From Natronorubrum bangense (GTDB lineage: Archaea; Halobacteriota; Halobacteria; Halobacteriales; Natrialbaceae): a stretch of DNA of 64,000 nt. Made by a program: the position numbers and the translations under genes. Position 1 is the stretch's first letter. Every line of letters begins with the position of its first letter. The stretch lies in the NCBI RefSeq assembly GCF_004799645.1, contig NZ_CP031305.1, positions 2,728,001 through 2,792,000 of the forward strand, read 5' to 3'. Below are positions 1 to 9,425 of the stretch, in pieces. A model generated the notes under the pieces. That model was given only the letters and a program-made list of their open reading frames with translations. It did no database searches and was not told where the DNA came from.

Positions 1-149
1 CGCTGACGGGCGTCTTTCTCGGGACACTGGCAGTAGCAGTCTCTGTCGGCAGTCCGGTGGTCTGGCTCGCCTGGGGGGTGACGATGGTGCTGCTCGCGGG
101 AAGCGCCCTCGTCTACGCCAATCGGTCCGACCCGCCGCTGGACGACTGA
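1..149 (+). CDS. C-terminal end of a membrane protein (partial)
   Basis: An open frame enters from the left edge and stops at TGA 147-149. The visible 48 residues are two hydrophobic stretches (rich in Leu, Val, Ala and Gly) separated by a short turn, followed by an Asn-Arg-Ser-Asp-Pro-Pro tail ending in Asp-Asp. This is what the last one or two transmembrane helices of an integral membrane protein look like. The start lies outside the window, so the family cannot be named. It converges on gcvH. Confidence 0.6.
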   Translation, partial: LTGVFLGTLAVAVSVGSPVVWLAWGVTMVLLAGSALVYANRSDPPLDD

Positions 150-263
150 GACGGACACCTGTCAGTCGGTGCCAGCGCGAGCGATTCTGCGATTGTACCG
201 GCCACTCAGAACAGCAGCTGTAAGCGCGAGTGCGTCTCCAAGCGGTGGCGATCGAAGACCAGT

Positions 264-647
264 TCAGGCGATCTGGTCTTCGTACTCCGCGGCGGTCAGC
301 AGGGCGTCGAGTTCGTCGATGTCGTCGGCATCGATCTCGAGCATCCACCCCTCGCCGAACGGATCTTCGTTGACGAGTTCGGGGGCATTGAACAGCTCCT
401 CGTTGACCGCCGTCACCTCGCCGCTGACGGGGGCATAGAGGTCCGAGACGGCTTTGATCGATTCGATGACGCCGAGTTCGCCCTCCTGATCGAGGGAGTC
501 GCCTTCGTCGGGGAGTTCGACGAAGACGACGTCACCGAGTTCGTCCTGTGCGAAGTCGGTGATGCCAACGCGAACGACGCCGTTTTCCTCGAGTGCCCAC
601 TCGTGCGATTCTAGATACTGTCTGTCGTCTGGAATGTCGAAGCTCAT
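264..647 (-). CDS. gcvH: glycine cleavage system H protein
   Basis: 127 residues, the usual length of the lipoyl carrier of the glycine cleavage complex, which shuttles the aminomethyl group between the P, T and L proteins. The lipoylation motif Glu-Ser-Ile-Lys-Ala-Val-Ser-Asp lies mid-protein, preceded by the typical [13 protein letters not shown] segment and followed by YAPVSGEV. The ATG (645-647) overlaps the gcvT stop by one base (TAATG), so the two are translationally linked. The P-protein genes do not follow: the next gene downstream is convergent. Confidence 0.95.
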   Translation of the reverse strand: MSFDIPDDRQYLESHEWALEENGVVRVGITDFAQDELGDVVFVELPDEGDSLDQEGELGVIESIKAVSDLYAPVSGEVTAVNEELFNAPELVNEDPFGEGWMLEIDADDIDELDALLTAAEYEDQIA

Positions 648-1744
648 TATACTGTGTCGATAAACGGTGTGGTCTCAACTCTTGCTTTTTTCGACTGGCC
701 GCGGACGACGACCTGCAGGGTCGTCCCCGGCTCTGCGTACTCGGTCGGAACGTAGCCGAGTCCGATCGGTTGATCCAGCGACGGACTCATCGTCCCGCTG
801 GTAACGGTGCCGACGACCCGCCCGTCGGTGTTCGTAATGTCGTAGCCGTGTCGGGGAACGCCACGATCGATCAGCTGGAGGCCGATCAGTTTCTCGTCGA
901 CGCCCTCCACGTCGACTTGCTCGAGGGCGTCCCGGCCGACGAACTCGGTCTCGAGGTCGACCGTAAACCCGATGCCGGCCTCATAGGGTGTCCGCGGATT
1001 GGACTCGAGGTCGAAATCCTGCCCGGAGAGCAGGAAGCCGGCTTCGATCCGTAGCGTGTCTCGAGCGCCCAGTCCACACGGGAGACAGTCGATAAGTCCC
1101 CAGATGTGCTCGGCTTCAGACCACGGCACGATCAGTTCGAACCCGTCTTCGCCAGTGTAGCCCGTCCGGGCGATCCAACAGGTTACGCCGTCGATGGTCG
1201 CGTACTGGGCCTCGAACCGAGCCAAGCTGGCGACGGACTCTTCGGTAAGGTCGTCGACGAGTGTGGGTGCGTTCGGTCCCTGCACGGCGAACATGGCATA
1301 CTCGTCGGTTCGGTTGTCGACGGTCGCCTCGAGATCCCACTCGTTGCGGTAGCTGAGCCAGCGCTCGTGGGTCTCCTCGTCGGTACCAGCGTTTGGAACG
1401 AAGAGATACGTCGGCTCGTCGTCCTCGTCTGGCAGCCGGTAGGTGACGGTGTCGTCGATGATGATCCCGTCCTCGTTGGTGATCGCAGCGTACTGGGAGT
1501 CACCGACCTCGAGTCGGGTGACGTCGTTTGAGGTGAGCCGTTGCATGAGTGTCGTCGCATCCGGCCCGGTGACGTGAATCTGGCCCATATGCGAGACATC
1601 GAAGATGCCGACGTCCTCGCGGACGGCCGCATGTTCGGTCTGGATCGAATCGAACTCAACCGGCATATCCCAGCCGCCAAACTCCGTGAACTTCGCTCCG
1701 CGCTCATCGTGCGCCCCACGTAACGGCGGCGTCTGAAGCGGCAT
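647..1744 (-). CDS. gcvT: glycine cleavage system aminomethyltransferase (T protein)
   Basis: 365 residues, matching the GcvT family. It transfers the methylene group from aminomethyl-lipoyl-H protein to tetrahydrofolate and releases ammonia. The N-terminus [24 protein letters not shown] and the downstream DVSHMGQI and YTGEDGFE segments are family hallmarks. The reading frame is open much further upstream (to 2503), but the family begins at MPLQTPPL, so I place the start at ATG 1742-1744. That also leaves a proper divergent promoter gap to the NYN gene at 1889. Confidence 0.95.
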   Translation of the reverse strand: MPLQTPPLRGAHDERGAKFTEFGGWDMPVEFDSIQTEHAAVREDVGIFDVSHMGQIHVTGPDATTLMQRLTSNDVTRLEVGDSQYAAITNEDGIIIDDTVTYRLPDEDDEPTYLFVPNAGTDEETHERWLSYRNEWDLEATVDNRTDEYAMFAVQGPNAPTLVDDLTEESVASLARFEAQYATIDGVTCWIARTGYTGEDGFELIVPWSEAEHIWGLIDCLPCGLGARDTLRIEAGFLLSGQDFDLESNPRTPYEAGIGFTVDLETEFVGRDALEQVDVEGVDEKLIGLQLIDRGVPRHGYDITNTDGRVVGTVTSGTMSPSLDQPIGLGYVPTEYAEPGTTLQVVVRGQSKKARVETTPFIDTV

Positions 1745-1888
1745 ACTCTGGAGGACACTCCCGGAGTAGTAATGTCTTTTCGTCGGCCACGCATCCACGG
1801 CGCGTGACATCGCCACAGGCCAGGCTACTCGCCCCGAGAGGGCGCGTGTTTCGTCACATCTATCTCGCGGCCGTCGGAAAGACAGGAC

Positions 1889-2365
1889 ATGTTCGACCAC
1901 GTTCGCGCCCGTCTCGCCCGCCTCGTCGGTCCCGACACCGACCGCGAGACCGAGCCGACAGTGGGCCTGTTCGTCGACGGACCGAACGTCTTTCGCGAGG
2001 AGTTCGACGTCGACCTCGATGACCTGCGAGACGTCGCCCGCACGCTCGGCCACGTCGGCGTCATCCGGCTCTATCTCGACGAACACGCCACACCCGGGCT
2101 TATTCAGGCCGCCGAAGCCCGTGGCTTCGAAGTGATCATCACCAGCGGCGACGTCGACGTCAAACTCGCCGTCGACTCGACCGCCCTCGCCGGCGACGGC
2201 ACACTCGATCGACTCGCGATCGTCTCTCGAGATACGGATTTCAAGCCCGTCCTCGAGCACGCGGGCACCCTCGGCGTCGAAACGATCGCCATCGCCCCGG
2301 GCGAGTACGGCCGCTCGGACGCGCTGCGAAACGCGGCCGACGAGGCGATCACACTCGAGTCTTGA
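1889..2365 (+). CDS. NYN/PIN-like domain ribonuclease-type protein
   Basis: 158 residues. The NYN fold is shown by GLFVDGPNVF (first acidic site) near residue 26, by the Asp/Lys-bearing SGDVDVKLAVD block near 85, and by SRDTDFKPVLEHA near 112; together these supply the Asp cluster that binds metal in PIN-like nucleases. Archaeal relatives are annotated as NYN proteins of about this size; the RNA target is unknown. A short basic N-terminal helix precedes the domain. The gene is monocistronic and divergent from gcvT. Confidence 0.85.
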   Translation: MFDHVRARLARLVGPDTDRETEPTVGLFVDGPNVFREEFDVDLDDLRDVARTLGHVGVIRLYLDEHATPGLIQAAEARGFEVIITSGDVDVKLAVDSTALAGDGTLDRLAIVSRDTDFKPVLEHAGTLGVETIAIAPGEYGRSDALRNAADEAITLES

Positions 2366-2559
2366 GGTAGATTCTGTCATACCCTCTGGTGCGCATCGGT
2401 TCTGATCTTGACTCGGCAAGTAGAGGGTACGCATGTACCAACGAAAGCGACCGTCTATCTGAATTTTAGCAAAAATAACGTGCGGAACAGTGAACAAGAT
2501 CACACTATATCCAGATCAAATCAGTAAAAATATTCACAAATTAGCCGACGACATGTATT

Positions 2560-2961
2560 ATGGGCTCTGAAAGTTACTCTCCGGGACCAGTCGTTCGATC
2601 TCTTGGGGCCGTCGCCTCTCGCACGGATAAATGGTGGTATCTTCCAGTACTGGCTGGTGCTAGTTCCCTACTTTTAACGCTTGTAACACCTCTTACGACA
2701 CCACAGGCGGATGATGCAATTTTGGTGTTCGCCTTTTTGGCGGTTCTTCCCACCACACTTCTTTCAATTCCCGCAATCATTTTTGATATACTCAATAAGT
2801 TTGAGGAGACTCCGCCTCCCGGAATTTTTCTTTATCCACTTGGGCTGATTATGGCTCTGTTTACAAGTACTATGTTTATCATTCCAACAGTTAGCATTTA
2901 TATCCTCATCTGGGTATGGCCCGGCAAGAACTGTAAACCGAGATTATCGGCTTTTAGATAG
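2560..2961 (+). CDS. small multi-spanning membrane protein, unknown function
   Basis: 133 residues with about three to four hydrophobic segments: near residues 28-45, 52-75, 88-110 and 112-125. I do not recognise a family. The gene and its upstream region (2380-2560) are clearly AT-richer than the neighbours, with codons such as ttt, ata and aat that the surrounding genes avoid, suggesting recent acquisition. The ATG follows an AT-rich stretch (tattcacaaa) that could serve as promoter. It could be an orphan or taxon-restricted gene. Confidence 0.55.
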   Translation: MGSESYSPGPVVRSLGAVASRTDKWWYLPVLAGASSLLLTLVTPLTTPQADDAILVFAFLAVLPTTLLSIPAIIFDILNKFEETPPPGIFLYPLGLIMALFTSTMFIIPTVSIYILIWVWPGKNCKPRLSAFR

Positions 2962-3268
2962 CATCACCGACTTTTAACCTGCCGAGTACACTCTCCGACT
3001 TATTAATTCACGGCACGTATACCGGGAAAATAGAGCCGGTTTGCTGCACACATACTCTGTACTCATCATGTCTCTTTGGAGATGTGCGCTGATTGATGTA
3101 GGTCTCGTCGGTCAGCGCGTACCCGCAGTGAACGCGCACCTCGAGTACAGACACATCTACGCTATCAGCGCTCGAGGCCACCGAAAGCGGGCCCGTAGTT
3201 GCACTCGTCCCACAGCCGAGCCGTCCGAAGTCGGTGACTTTTCCCTCACGGCAGCCACAGTAGCGGCT

Positions 3269-4117
3269 ATGACCGAGGAGACGCCGATTCTCGACAACCA
3301 CCTCCACCTCGATCCGGACCACCATCGCGGTATCGACGCCGTCCGAGATTTCGCCCACGTCGGCGGCACCCACCTGCTCGTGGTGAACAAACCCTCGTGG
3401 CATCTCGGCGTCGAAGCCGAGACGGGCGAGGATTTCAGGGCCGTCTTCGAGCGCACCATCGAGGTCGTCGAGGAGGCCTCGAGCGAACTCGAGGGACGAG
3501 CCTGGCCCGTTCTCGGCATCCACCCCGGACTCATTTCGCGGCTCGTCGACGACCGTGGCTTCAGTCCCGACGACGCGCGCGACCTGATGCAGGCCGGGAT
3601 CGACGTCGCGGCCGAGTACGTCGACGCGGGCGAGGCGCTGGCGCTGAAATCCGGCCGACCCCACTACGAGGTCGACGACGCGGTCTGGGCGGCCTCGAAC
3701 GCCGTCATGCGCCGCGCGTTCGAGCGCGCAAGCGACCTCGAGTGTGCCGTCCAACTCCACGCCGAGGGGAGCGAGGAGATGACCGAGGTGACAGCGTGGG
3801 CCGAAGACGTCGGCCTCCCGGCGCACAAGGTCGTCAAACACTACGCCGGCGGGCGACTCGAGGGGCCGATTCCGAGCGTGATCTGTGACAAAGACGAACT
3901 CGAGACGGCGGCCGAACGCGGCGAGCCCTTTCTGATGGAGACCGACTACATCGACGATCCGGACCGGCCGGGGGCCGTGTTGGGGCCGAAGACGGTGCCA
4001 CGGCGGGTAGCGTGGTTACTTGAGAACGGGCACGAGGATGCCGTCCGGAACGCACACATCGAAACACCCGCGCTCGTCTACGGCATCGATACGGAAGCAA
4101 CCCTTGAGCGGCCCTAA
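3269..4117 (+). CDS. TatD-related metal-dependent hydrolase
   Basis: 282 residues. The N-terminus ILDNHLHLDP carries the paired histidines of the TatD/amidohydrolase metal site. Further on are the VLGIHPG block, a Lys/Arg segment LALKSGRPHY, a His in AVQLHAEG, a His-Tyr in VVKHYAGG, and a late Asp in METDYIDD, which together make a plausible TIM-barrel metal centre. Haloarchaeal orthologues are annotated as TatD-like hydrolases of unknown substrate. The frame is open from 3041, but the family starts at MTEETPILDNH, so ATG 3269 is chosen. The 300 bp before it hold no other gene I can support. Confidence 0.85.
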   Translation: MTEETPILDNHLHLDPDHHRGIDAVRDFAHVGGTHLLVVNKPSWHLGVEAETGEDFRAVFERTIEVVEEASSELEGRAWPVLGIHPGLISRLVDDRGFSPDDARDLMQAGIDVAAEYVDAGEALALKSGRPHYEVDDAVWAASNAVMRRAFERASDLECAVQLHAEGSEEMTEVTAWAEDVGLPAHKVVKHYAGGRLEGPIPSVICDKDELETAAERGEPFLMETDYIDDPDRPGAVLGPKTVPRRVAWLLENGHEDAVRNAHIETPALVYGIDTEATLERP

Positions 4118-4192
4118 AACCGGCGATTCGGTGTAACTCGGATCAACGCACAGTAGAGAAAGGCATTTCAAGCGGCCGGTGTAGGTGTCTGT

Positions 4193-4771
4193 ATGAGCAA
4201 TCCCCCGACCGAGTTCTACTCGGAGGAACGCTGGCAGAACTGGATCGACCGCATCAAAGACGAAGAGCTCGATCCGGAAGACGAGGACTCGGCCCGTCTC
4301 CTGTTGAATCTCCAGGACGACACGGCGATCGCGATCGCCAAGATCGTCGCCGCCTACGACGATGGGAACCTCGAGCAAGAGGAAGCGCTCGCGGAGATCG
4401 GTGACGTTCGTGAGATCGTCCTCGACGAAGTCGACATCGAGGACGAAGAGAAACTGATCCTCGTCGACGGCGTCCAGACGAGTCTCGTCTGTGTCTTCTT
4501 TGCCGCCGAGGAGTTCATCGCCGGTGGCCCCGCAGAGGAAGGCAGTGTCGGCGACTACCTCGGCGCGGCGGCCGACGCCGAAGCCGAAGAAGACCTCGAT
4601 GCGGCACTCGGCTACGCCGCACAGGCAGGTACACTCGTCATCGACGGCGACGAACTCGATATGTCCATGGCCGAAGACCTCGAGTACGGACTCGTCACCG
4701 AGTGGATCAACGGGCTCGACAGCCTCCAGAGCGCGATGAGCGATCCGGAAGTCGTCGAAGAAGACGAGTAG
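4193..4771 (+). CDS. DUF2150 family acidic protein
   Basis: 192 residues, extremely acidic, mostly alpha-helical. It begins TEFYSEERWQNWIDRI and ends in an Asp/Glu-rich tail, a pattern I recognise as the haloarchaeal DUF2150 family. No catalytic motif is visible and no function is known. It follows the TatD-like gene by 75 bp on the same strand. A TATA-like box is not obvious in that gap, so cotranscription with the upstream gene is possible. Confidence 0.8.
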   Translation: MSNPPTEFYSEERWQNWIDRIKDEELDPEDEDSARLLLNLQDDTAIAIAKIVAAYDDGNLEQEEALAEIGDVREIVLDEVDIEDEEKLILVDGVQTSLVCVFFAAEEFIAGGPAEEGSVGDYLGAAADAEAEEDLDAALGYAAQAGTLVIDGDELDMSMAEDLEYGLVTEWINGLDSLQSAMSDPEVVEEDE

Positions 4772-5132
4772 GAGTATTCGAACGCACACCTCGTCGGAGC
4801 TGTATTCTACGCGGTGTCAGAAGCGACCCACACAGCATCAGCGACCGCCGGCGACGGCCGGTTCTGGTCTCGCCAATACTCGCCGCTTCTTTCCGACGCC
4901 GACCGCAGACGTGTCCCGCCAGTTGAGTGACTACCTTGTGACTGTTTTACATAGCTCTCGAGATGAGCAGTCAGTTTCCAACTCGGCCTGAGACGGCGAC
5001 AAACCAGCAGTACAGACGGAGGTGCAGCGTCGGTTACAACACTTCGATGGTATCGTCTCGAGTTTTGCAACCGAGAGATAGTTTCAAGCCATCGTCGCAG
5101 CTTGCGACAGACGTTTCCGCTCCCCCAAAGCG
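4772..5132. other. intergenic region without a supported gene
   Basis: About 390 bp separate the DUF2150 gene from the ATP-PPase gene. Open frames here are short, basic and rich in Arg/Ser, the signature of wrong-frame haloarchaeal sequence. The right end becomes AT-rich and holds the promoter listed separately. Confidence 0.5.
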
Positions 5133-5139
5133 TTTAAAT
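5133..5139 (+). promoter_or_regulatory. TATA-like box of the ATP-PPase gene
   Basis: TTTAAAT lies about 27-33 bp before the ATG at 5166, the spacing expected for a leaderless haloarchaeal transcript. A purine stretch (ccaaagcg) immediately upstream could be the BRE. Confidence 0.55.
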
Positions 5140-5165
5140 GTGGTAATTATATCTAATTACACCCT

Positions 5166-6137
5166 ATGACAGCGAACTTCCCCGAGTACGTCGACGTCGA
5201 CTACGACGATGGCGCTGGTGAGAACCCTGAAGACTACGCACACGTCCACGACCGGATCGAGAAAGCGATCGAAGTGACCCGACAGGGACTCGAGCAGTAC
5301 GAGAACCCGGCCGTGATGTGGACCGGCGGCAAGGACTCGACGCTCGTCCTCTACTTCGTCAAAGAGGTCGCCGAGCGCTACGATCTCGAGGTGCCGCCGG
5401 CGATCTTCATCGACCACTACCAGCACTTCGACCAGATCCACGACTTCGTCGACCATTGGGCCGACGAGTGGGATCTCGAGGTTATCTACGCGCGTAACGA
5501 GGACATCGGCGACTACGTCGACGAACACGGCCTCGAGCCCGGCGACGAGATCGATATTACGGAACTCTCCGAGCACAACCAACACCACGTCGAGAACATC
5601 CTCGAGTACGAAGAGGACACGTTCCCGTTCCTGCTCGACACCTACGTCGGCAACCACCTGCTGAAGACGGTCGCGCTGAACAACGCCCTGGAGGAGTACG
5701 ACGTCGATGGCGTCATCTCCGGCGTCCGCTGGGACGAACAGGAAGCGCGTGCCGACGAGACGTTCTTCTCGCCGCGTCACGATCCCGACATTTACCCGCC
5801 CCACGACCGCGTCCAGCCCATCCTGCAGTTCGACGAAGCCGCCGTCTGGGAGGCCTTCTGGAACTTCGTGGTGCCGGACACCGTCGCCGAGTTCCCCGAC
5901 GACGGCTACGTCCCACAGAGCGACACCGACCTGCCGAACGACCTGAGCCAGGACGACATCCCCGTCTCGCCCAAATACTTCGCCGGCTTCCGCTCGCTCG
6001 GTAGCGAGATCAGCACCGAAAAGAGCGACGAGGACCCTGCCTGGCTGCAGGACCTCGAGGGGACGACCGAGCGCGCGGGCCGCGCCCAGGACAAAGAGGA
6101 CCTGATGGAGCGCCTGCGCGACCTCGGCTACATGTAA
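5166..6137 (+). CDS. PAPS reductase / CysD-like ATP-PPase family protein
   Basis: 323 residues. The PP-loop WTGGKDSTLVLYF near residue 52 is the ATP pyrophosphatase signature. The downstream VISGVRWDEQEARADETFFSPRHD-type region, which includes Arg-Trp-Asp-Glu, resembles the CysD/PAPS reductase superfamily. Haloarchaeal annotations call such proteins phosphoadenosine phosphosulfate reductase family; the real reaction (sulfate activation, APS reduction or another adenylation) cannot be decided here. No cysN, cysH partner or sulfite reductase lies beside it. The C-terminal 60 residues are charged and helical. Confidence 0.8.
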   Translation: MTANFPEYVDVDYDDGAGENPEDYAHVHDRIEKAIEVTRQGLEQYENPAVMWTGGKDSTLVLYFVKEVAERYDLEVPPAIFIDHYQHFDQIHDFVDHWADEWDLEVIYARNEDIGDYVDEHGLEPGDEIDITELSEHNQHHVENILEYEEDTFPFLLDTYVGNHLLKTVALNNALEEYDVDGVISGVRWDEQEARADETFFSPRHDPDIYPPHDRVQPILQFDEAAVWEAFWNFVVPDTVAEFPDDGYVPQSDTDLPNDLSQDDIPVSPKYFAGFRSLGSEISTEKSDEDPAWLQDLEGTTERAGRAQDKEDLMERLRDLGYM

Positions 6138-6255
6138 GCGCGACGGTCTGGTGTCGCATCGCTGTTGATCGATTTTTCTGAGGTTGTCAGTAAACTCGAG
6201 CGACGGCAACTGCATCAATGCTCGAGTGAGGCCGCAGAAAGGACTCTCGGACGCG

Positions 6256-6447
6256 TTAGTGCTGTGCGCGGTACTCGCCGTGTTTGACGCCGATCGCGAG
6301 CATGATCGCGCCGAAGATCACCATCGACGGCAGTACCATCATCATAATGCTATCCGTCGTCATCATGTTCGATCCGATCATGCCACCAACGCCGAGAGCG
6401 ATCAAGGCGATGAACACGCCTGCTGTCGTCGTAAGGTCAAATTCCAT
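6256..6447 (-). CDS. small two-helix membrane protein (DUF7333-like)
   Basis: 63 residues beginning MEFDLTTTAGVF, with two hydrophobic helices (about residues 9-29 and 36-54) linked by a Met-rich turn, and a short charged tail ending GEYRAQH. It resembles haloarchaeal small membrane proteins filed under a DUF; I have no function for it. The start is taken at ATG 6445-6447 because the in-frame extension to 6471 adds only a basic stretch. It lies between the converging ATP-PPase gene and the next leftward membrane gene. Confidence 0.7.
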   Translation of the reverse strand: MEFDLTTTAGVFIALIALGVGGMIGSNMMTTDSIMMMVLPSMVIFGAIMLAIGVKHGEYRAQH

Positions 6448-6535
6448 ACGTGGTCGTTGGGAACCGGACACCTAATGCTGCCGGGAATCGGCAGTCCGTA
6501 CACGTCGACCAGACAAGAGCGAGGAAAACGAGAAA

Positions 6536-7306
6536 TTATTGCGACGGCCGAACCAGGTTCGCCAGCGCGGTGACGACACCCAGGAACCAGCCCAGTGGGA
6601 ACGAGATACCGGTCCACATCGCCGCGTAGGCCGCCCCCTCGAGGTCGAAGTTCCCGCGCAGATACTCGTTGATGCCGCCGACGAAGAGGACGTTATCGAG
6701 TACCCAGACGGCGAAGTCGTAGCTGGGCTCCAAGATGACGCCCTCGAGCGATGGCGTGACGAGCGCGGCGACGACAGGCGGCAAGAACAGCGCCGTCATC
6801 GCGAAGGGGTAGGCGAGGGCGACCGTGAGCCCGCGGCCGCCGAACTTCGAGCAGGTAGCGGCGAGCGCGGTCGACACCGTCGCGACGCCGCTGGCTGCGG
6901 CGACGGCCAACACTGCGTCGAACGGAATATCGACCTGTTCCATGTACGCCATCGCGCCCCAGGCAAGCGTCAACAGCCCCCAGCCGAGCAAGGCGATACC
7001 CGTGACGCCGACGATGCCGAGGCGGGTCCGCGTCGAGTCGAGTTTCGCCGCGTAGTAGCGGGTGCCGAGGCCGAGTACGGTCAGTGGATACAGGACCAGC
7101 AAGCCGAGCAGTCCGAGAATGCTCCAGCCCCGGTAGGCGATGCGCTGGGGGAGCGTCTCGGGTTGCCATTTCCCCATGACGGAGTGGCCGCGGCCACGTT
7201 GGCGTGGAAAGACGAGTTCCATCCAGGCACCGTGTAACCGCTGGACGTCGGTTTTGATCGCCCCGACGACCCCACCACCGCCACGTTGTCGTGAACGGGT
7301 GGACAT
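6536..7306 (-). CDS. integral membrane protein, YIP1-like haloarchaeal family
   Basis: 256 residues. A basic cytoplasmic N-terminus of about 55 residues (MSTRSRQRGGGG...) is followed by about five or six hydrophobic segments starting at WSILGLLGLLVLYP. Family assignment is by general architecture and weak resemblance to haloarchaeal YIP1-type proteins, so substrate and role are unknown. The long Ala/Leu/Val helices and the Asn-Glu-Tyr loop near 210 are the only landmarks. It is transcribed leftward, toward the 63-residue membrane protein 88 bp downstream. Confidence 0.65.
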   Translation of the reverse strand: MSTRSRQRGGGGVVGAIKTDVQRLHGAWMELVFPRQRGRGHSVMGKWQPETLPQRIAYRGWSILGLLGLLVLYPLTVLGLGTRYYAAKLDSTRTRLGIVGVTGIALLGWGLLTLAWGAMAYMEQVDIPFDAVLAVAAASGVATVSTALAATCSKFGGRGLTVALAYPFAMTALFLPPVVAALVTPSLEGVILEPSYDFAVWVLDNVLFVGGINEYLRGNFDLEGAAYAAMWTGISFPLGWFLGVVTALANLVRPSQ

Positions 7307-7407
7307 ACGCGAGCCAAAAAGCCGGTGTACCGTAAACTTTCCTGCTTTTCTGGATCTGCTAGATGTTACTCGAATTGATTGGAAAACACAGACACCGAGC
7401 GGCGACG

Positions 7408-8250
7408 TCAGTTCCAGGGTGCGAAGTCGGGATCGACTTCCCGGCTCCGCTCCTCGATCGCGTCGATCGCATCGATATCGTCCTGCGCTAACTCGAGTGC
7501 CAACGACGCCCAGTTGTCCCGGATGTGTGCCTCACCGGTCGCTTTCGGAATCGCGGTAACGCCCGCCTCGCGCAGCCAGGCGAGGCTGATCTGAGCCTCA
7601 CTTGCGTCGTGTTTGTCCGCAATCTCCTGTATCTCGGGCTGGTCGAACACCGCGCCGCGGGCGAGCGGCGAGTAGGCGACCAGTTCGACATCGTGTTGCT
7701 CGCAGGTCTCTCGAAGCTCCTGCTGGGGCAACATCGGATGCAGTTCGACCTGATTCGCCAGAATCGGGACGTCACAGCTCTCGATGGCTTCCTCGAGTTG
7801 TTCAGGTTCGAAGTTGCTCACGCCGACGTTCTCGATCAGACCCTCATCGTACAGCTGGGAGAACGCCTCGAGGGTCGCTTCGGGATCGTACGTTCGGGCC
7901 GGCCAGTGGACGTACAGCAGGTCGACGTACTCGACACCGAGTCGGTCGAGGCTCTCGCGGGCCGTCTCGAGGACGTCGTCGGGCTCGAGGTTCGAGATCC
8001 AAATCTTGGTTGCGAGAAAGACCTCCTCGCGGTCGACGTCGGCTCGAGCGATTCCCTCACCGACGGCGGCTTCGTTCTCGTATATCTGGGCGGTGTCGAT
8101 GTGTCGATACCCCGTCTCGAGGGCCGTCCGAACGCTTTCGGCACACTGCTCGGGGTCTTCGTTCTGCCAGGTGCCGAGGCCGAGCATCGGCATTCCATCT
8201 ACGGTTGGACACGTTTCAGGAGCGGCAGCTGTGGCGTCTTCTGTTCCCAT
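7408..8250 (-). CDS. aldo/keto reductase
   Basis: 280 residues. The NADPH-dependent AKR fold is plain: MLGLGTWQ, then the catalytic Asp/Tyr pair in GYRHIDTAQIYENE, the catalytic Lys in FLATKIWISN, the His in YVDLLYVHWP, the GVSNFEPEQLEEA segment, NQVELHPMLPQ, and the cofactor-binding IPKATGEAHIRDN near the C-terminus. It probably reduces small aldehydes or ketones such as 2,5-diketogluconate-type substrates, but the substrate cannot be read. The frame is open to 8364; ATG 8250 is chosen because the upstream extension is Pro/Arg-rich and not conserved in the family. Confidence 0.92.
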   Translation of the reverse strand: MGTEDATAAAPETCPTVDGMPMLGLGTWQNEDPEQCAESVRTALETGYRHIDTAQIYENEAAVGEGIARADVDREEVFLATKIWISNLEPDDVLETARESLDRLGVEYVDLLYVHWPARTYDPEATLEAFSQLYDEGLIENVGVSNFEPEQLEEAIESCDVPILANQVELHPMLPQQELRETCEQHDVELVAYSPLARGAVFDQPEIQEIADKHDASEAQISLAWLREAGVTAIPKATGEAHIRDNWASLALELAQDDIDAIDAIEERSREVDPDFAPWN

Positions 8251-8390
8251 AGCCAGGAGAACGGCCAGCATGCGAAAAGGGATTTGGGTTGCGGCTAGCG
8301 GTTCGGTTTCCGTTCGTGGCGGCCGTATATCGAGTCGCCCACACGGCCGATACGTAGCGCTCAAGACCGTCGCAACCCTCGCCAGAACCA

Positions 8391-9062
8391 GTGGCTCGAG
8401 ACCTCGTCGTTGTCCTGTTGGCCGATCCGTTCGTCGTAATGAACACGATCGGGCTGGTCGCGTTCGCGCTCGTCGGAGCGACCAAGGCGATCAGAGAAGA
8501 GTTCGACCTGTTCGGGATCGCCGTCGTCGGGCTGGCGACGGCGTTTGCCGGCGGCGTCACACGGGACCTGCTCGTGAGCCGCCTTCCGTTGGCGCTTCGG
8601 TCGCTGGGTGAGATCAGCCTCGGTGTGCTCGGCATCGCTCTGGCGATCGGCCTCTATCACGTTCTCGAGTCCCCGGATGATCACCCGATCACGCTGGTTT
8701 CCGACGCCGTCGGCCTCGCCGCGTTCACGACGGCCGGAGCCATCGTCGCGACCGACACCGGCGTGTCGGCGTTCGGCGTCATCGCAATCGGGACGATCAA
8801 CGCCGTCGGCGGCGGCGCACTCGCGGATATCCTGCTGGATCGCGCGCCGTTCATCCTGTTCGAGGACTTCTACGCGAGTTGTGCGGTGTTAGGAGCCGGC
8901 ACCTACTGGCTGGTCGGCACGCTCGGCGCGGGCGGAAGCACTGCCGCGGCGATGTGTGCGGCCGTCACGGTCGGGACGCGACTGGTCGCCGTCACCTACG
9001 GCTGGCAGCTCCCGACGGCACAGACACTCGAGTCGGTCGGTGGCGACGTCGGCAAGCAGTAG
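8391..9062 (+). CDS. UPF0126 / TRIC-type cation channel family membrane protein
   Basis: 223 residues, seven predicted membrane helices, with the internal duplication of the YadS/UPF0126 family: VGATKAIREEFDLFGIAVVGLATAFAGGVTRD in the first repeat and GAIVATDTGVSAFGVIAIGTINAVGGGALADILLD in the second, both ending in Gly-Gly-Gly-type kinks plus Asp. Bacterial and archaeal TRIC relatives form K+-permeable trimers. The start is GTG 8391; an internal ATG at 8439 is a possible alternative. It is divergent from the aldo/keto reductase. Confidence 0.88.
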   Translation: MARDLVVVLLADPFVVMNTIGLVAFALVGATKAIREEFDLFGIAVVGLATAFAGGVTRDLLVSRLPLALRSLGEISLGVLGIALAIGLYHVLESPDDHPITLVSDAVGLAAFTTAGAIVATDTGVSAFGVIAIGTINAVGGGALADILLDRAPFILFEDFYASCAVLGAGTYWLVGTLGAGGSTAAAMCAAVTVGTRLVAVTYGWQLPTAQTLESVGGDVGKQ

Positions 9063-9140
9063 TCGGCCGAAGTGGGGCCTCTCGAGCGACGAGGACGACC
9101 GGAACGATTACCACAGTTCGGTTGACACGTTCTCCTAACG

Positions 9141-9395
9141 ATGGCGAACGAGACGGACATGGATACCGAGCCGAGCGACGAGCCCGAATACACAGTCGGC
9201 CGGAGTGTGGTTCGGGACGCGATCTTCGACGCAGTCGGCACCGTCGCGTTGCTCGGCTTTGCGCTTGTGTTCCTGTTTATCGGCGTCCGTGGCTTCGTCG
9301 TTGGCTCGTCGCTGCCACTCAGCGCTGCGTTCGTCGCTGCCAGCCTGCTCGTGGCCGGGGCAGCGCTGGATCTCGTGCCACCGTTTCGCGGCTAA
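9141..9395 (+). CDS. small two-helix membrane protein, unknown function
   Basis: 84 residues: an acidic N-terminus of about 28 residues, then two hydrophobic helices (about 33-54 and 58-78). No recognised family. The ATG sits 78 bp after the TRIC-like gene on the same strand, so it may be its downstream cistron; it converges on the PAC2 gene. Confidence 0.6.
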   Translation: MANETDMDTEPSDEPEYTVGRSVVRDAIFDAVGTVALLGFALVFLFIGVRGFVVGSSLPLSAAFVAASLLVAGAALDLVPPFRG

Positions 9396-9425
9396 GTGGC
9401 CCACTTGGCTCCGAAAACGGACCTG

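Noticed and set aside
1745..2503. Long in-frame upstream extension of gcvT
   Set aside because: It lacks similarity to the T-protein family, overlaps the NYN gene on the other strand, and the family start is at 1744.
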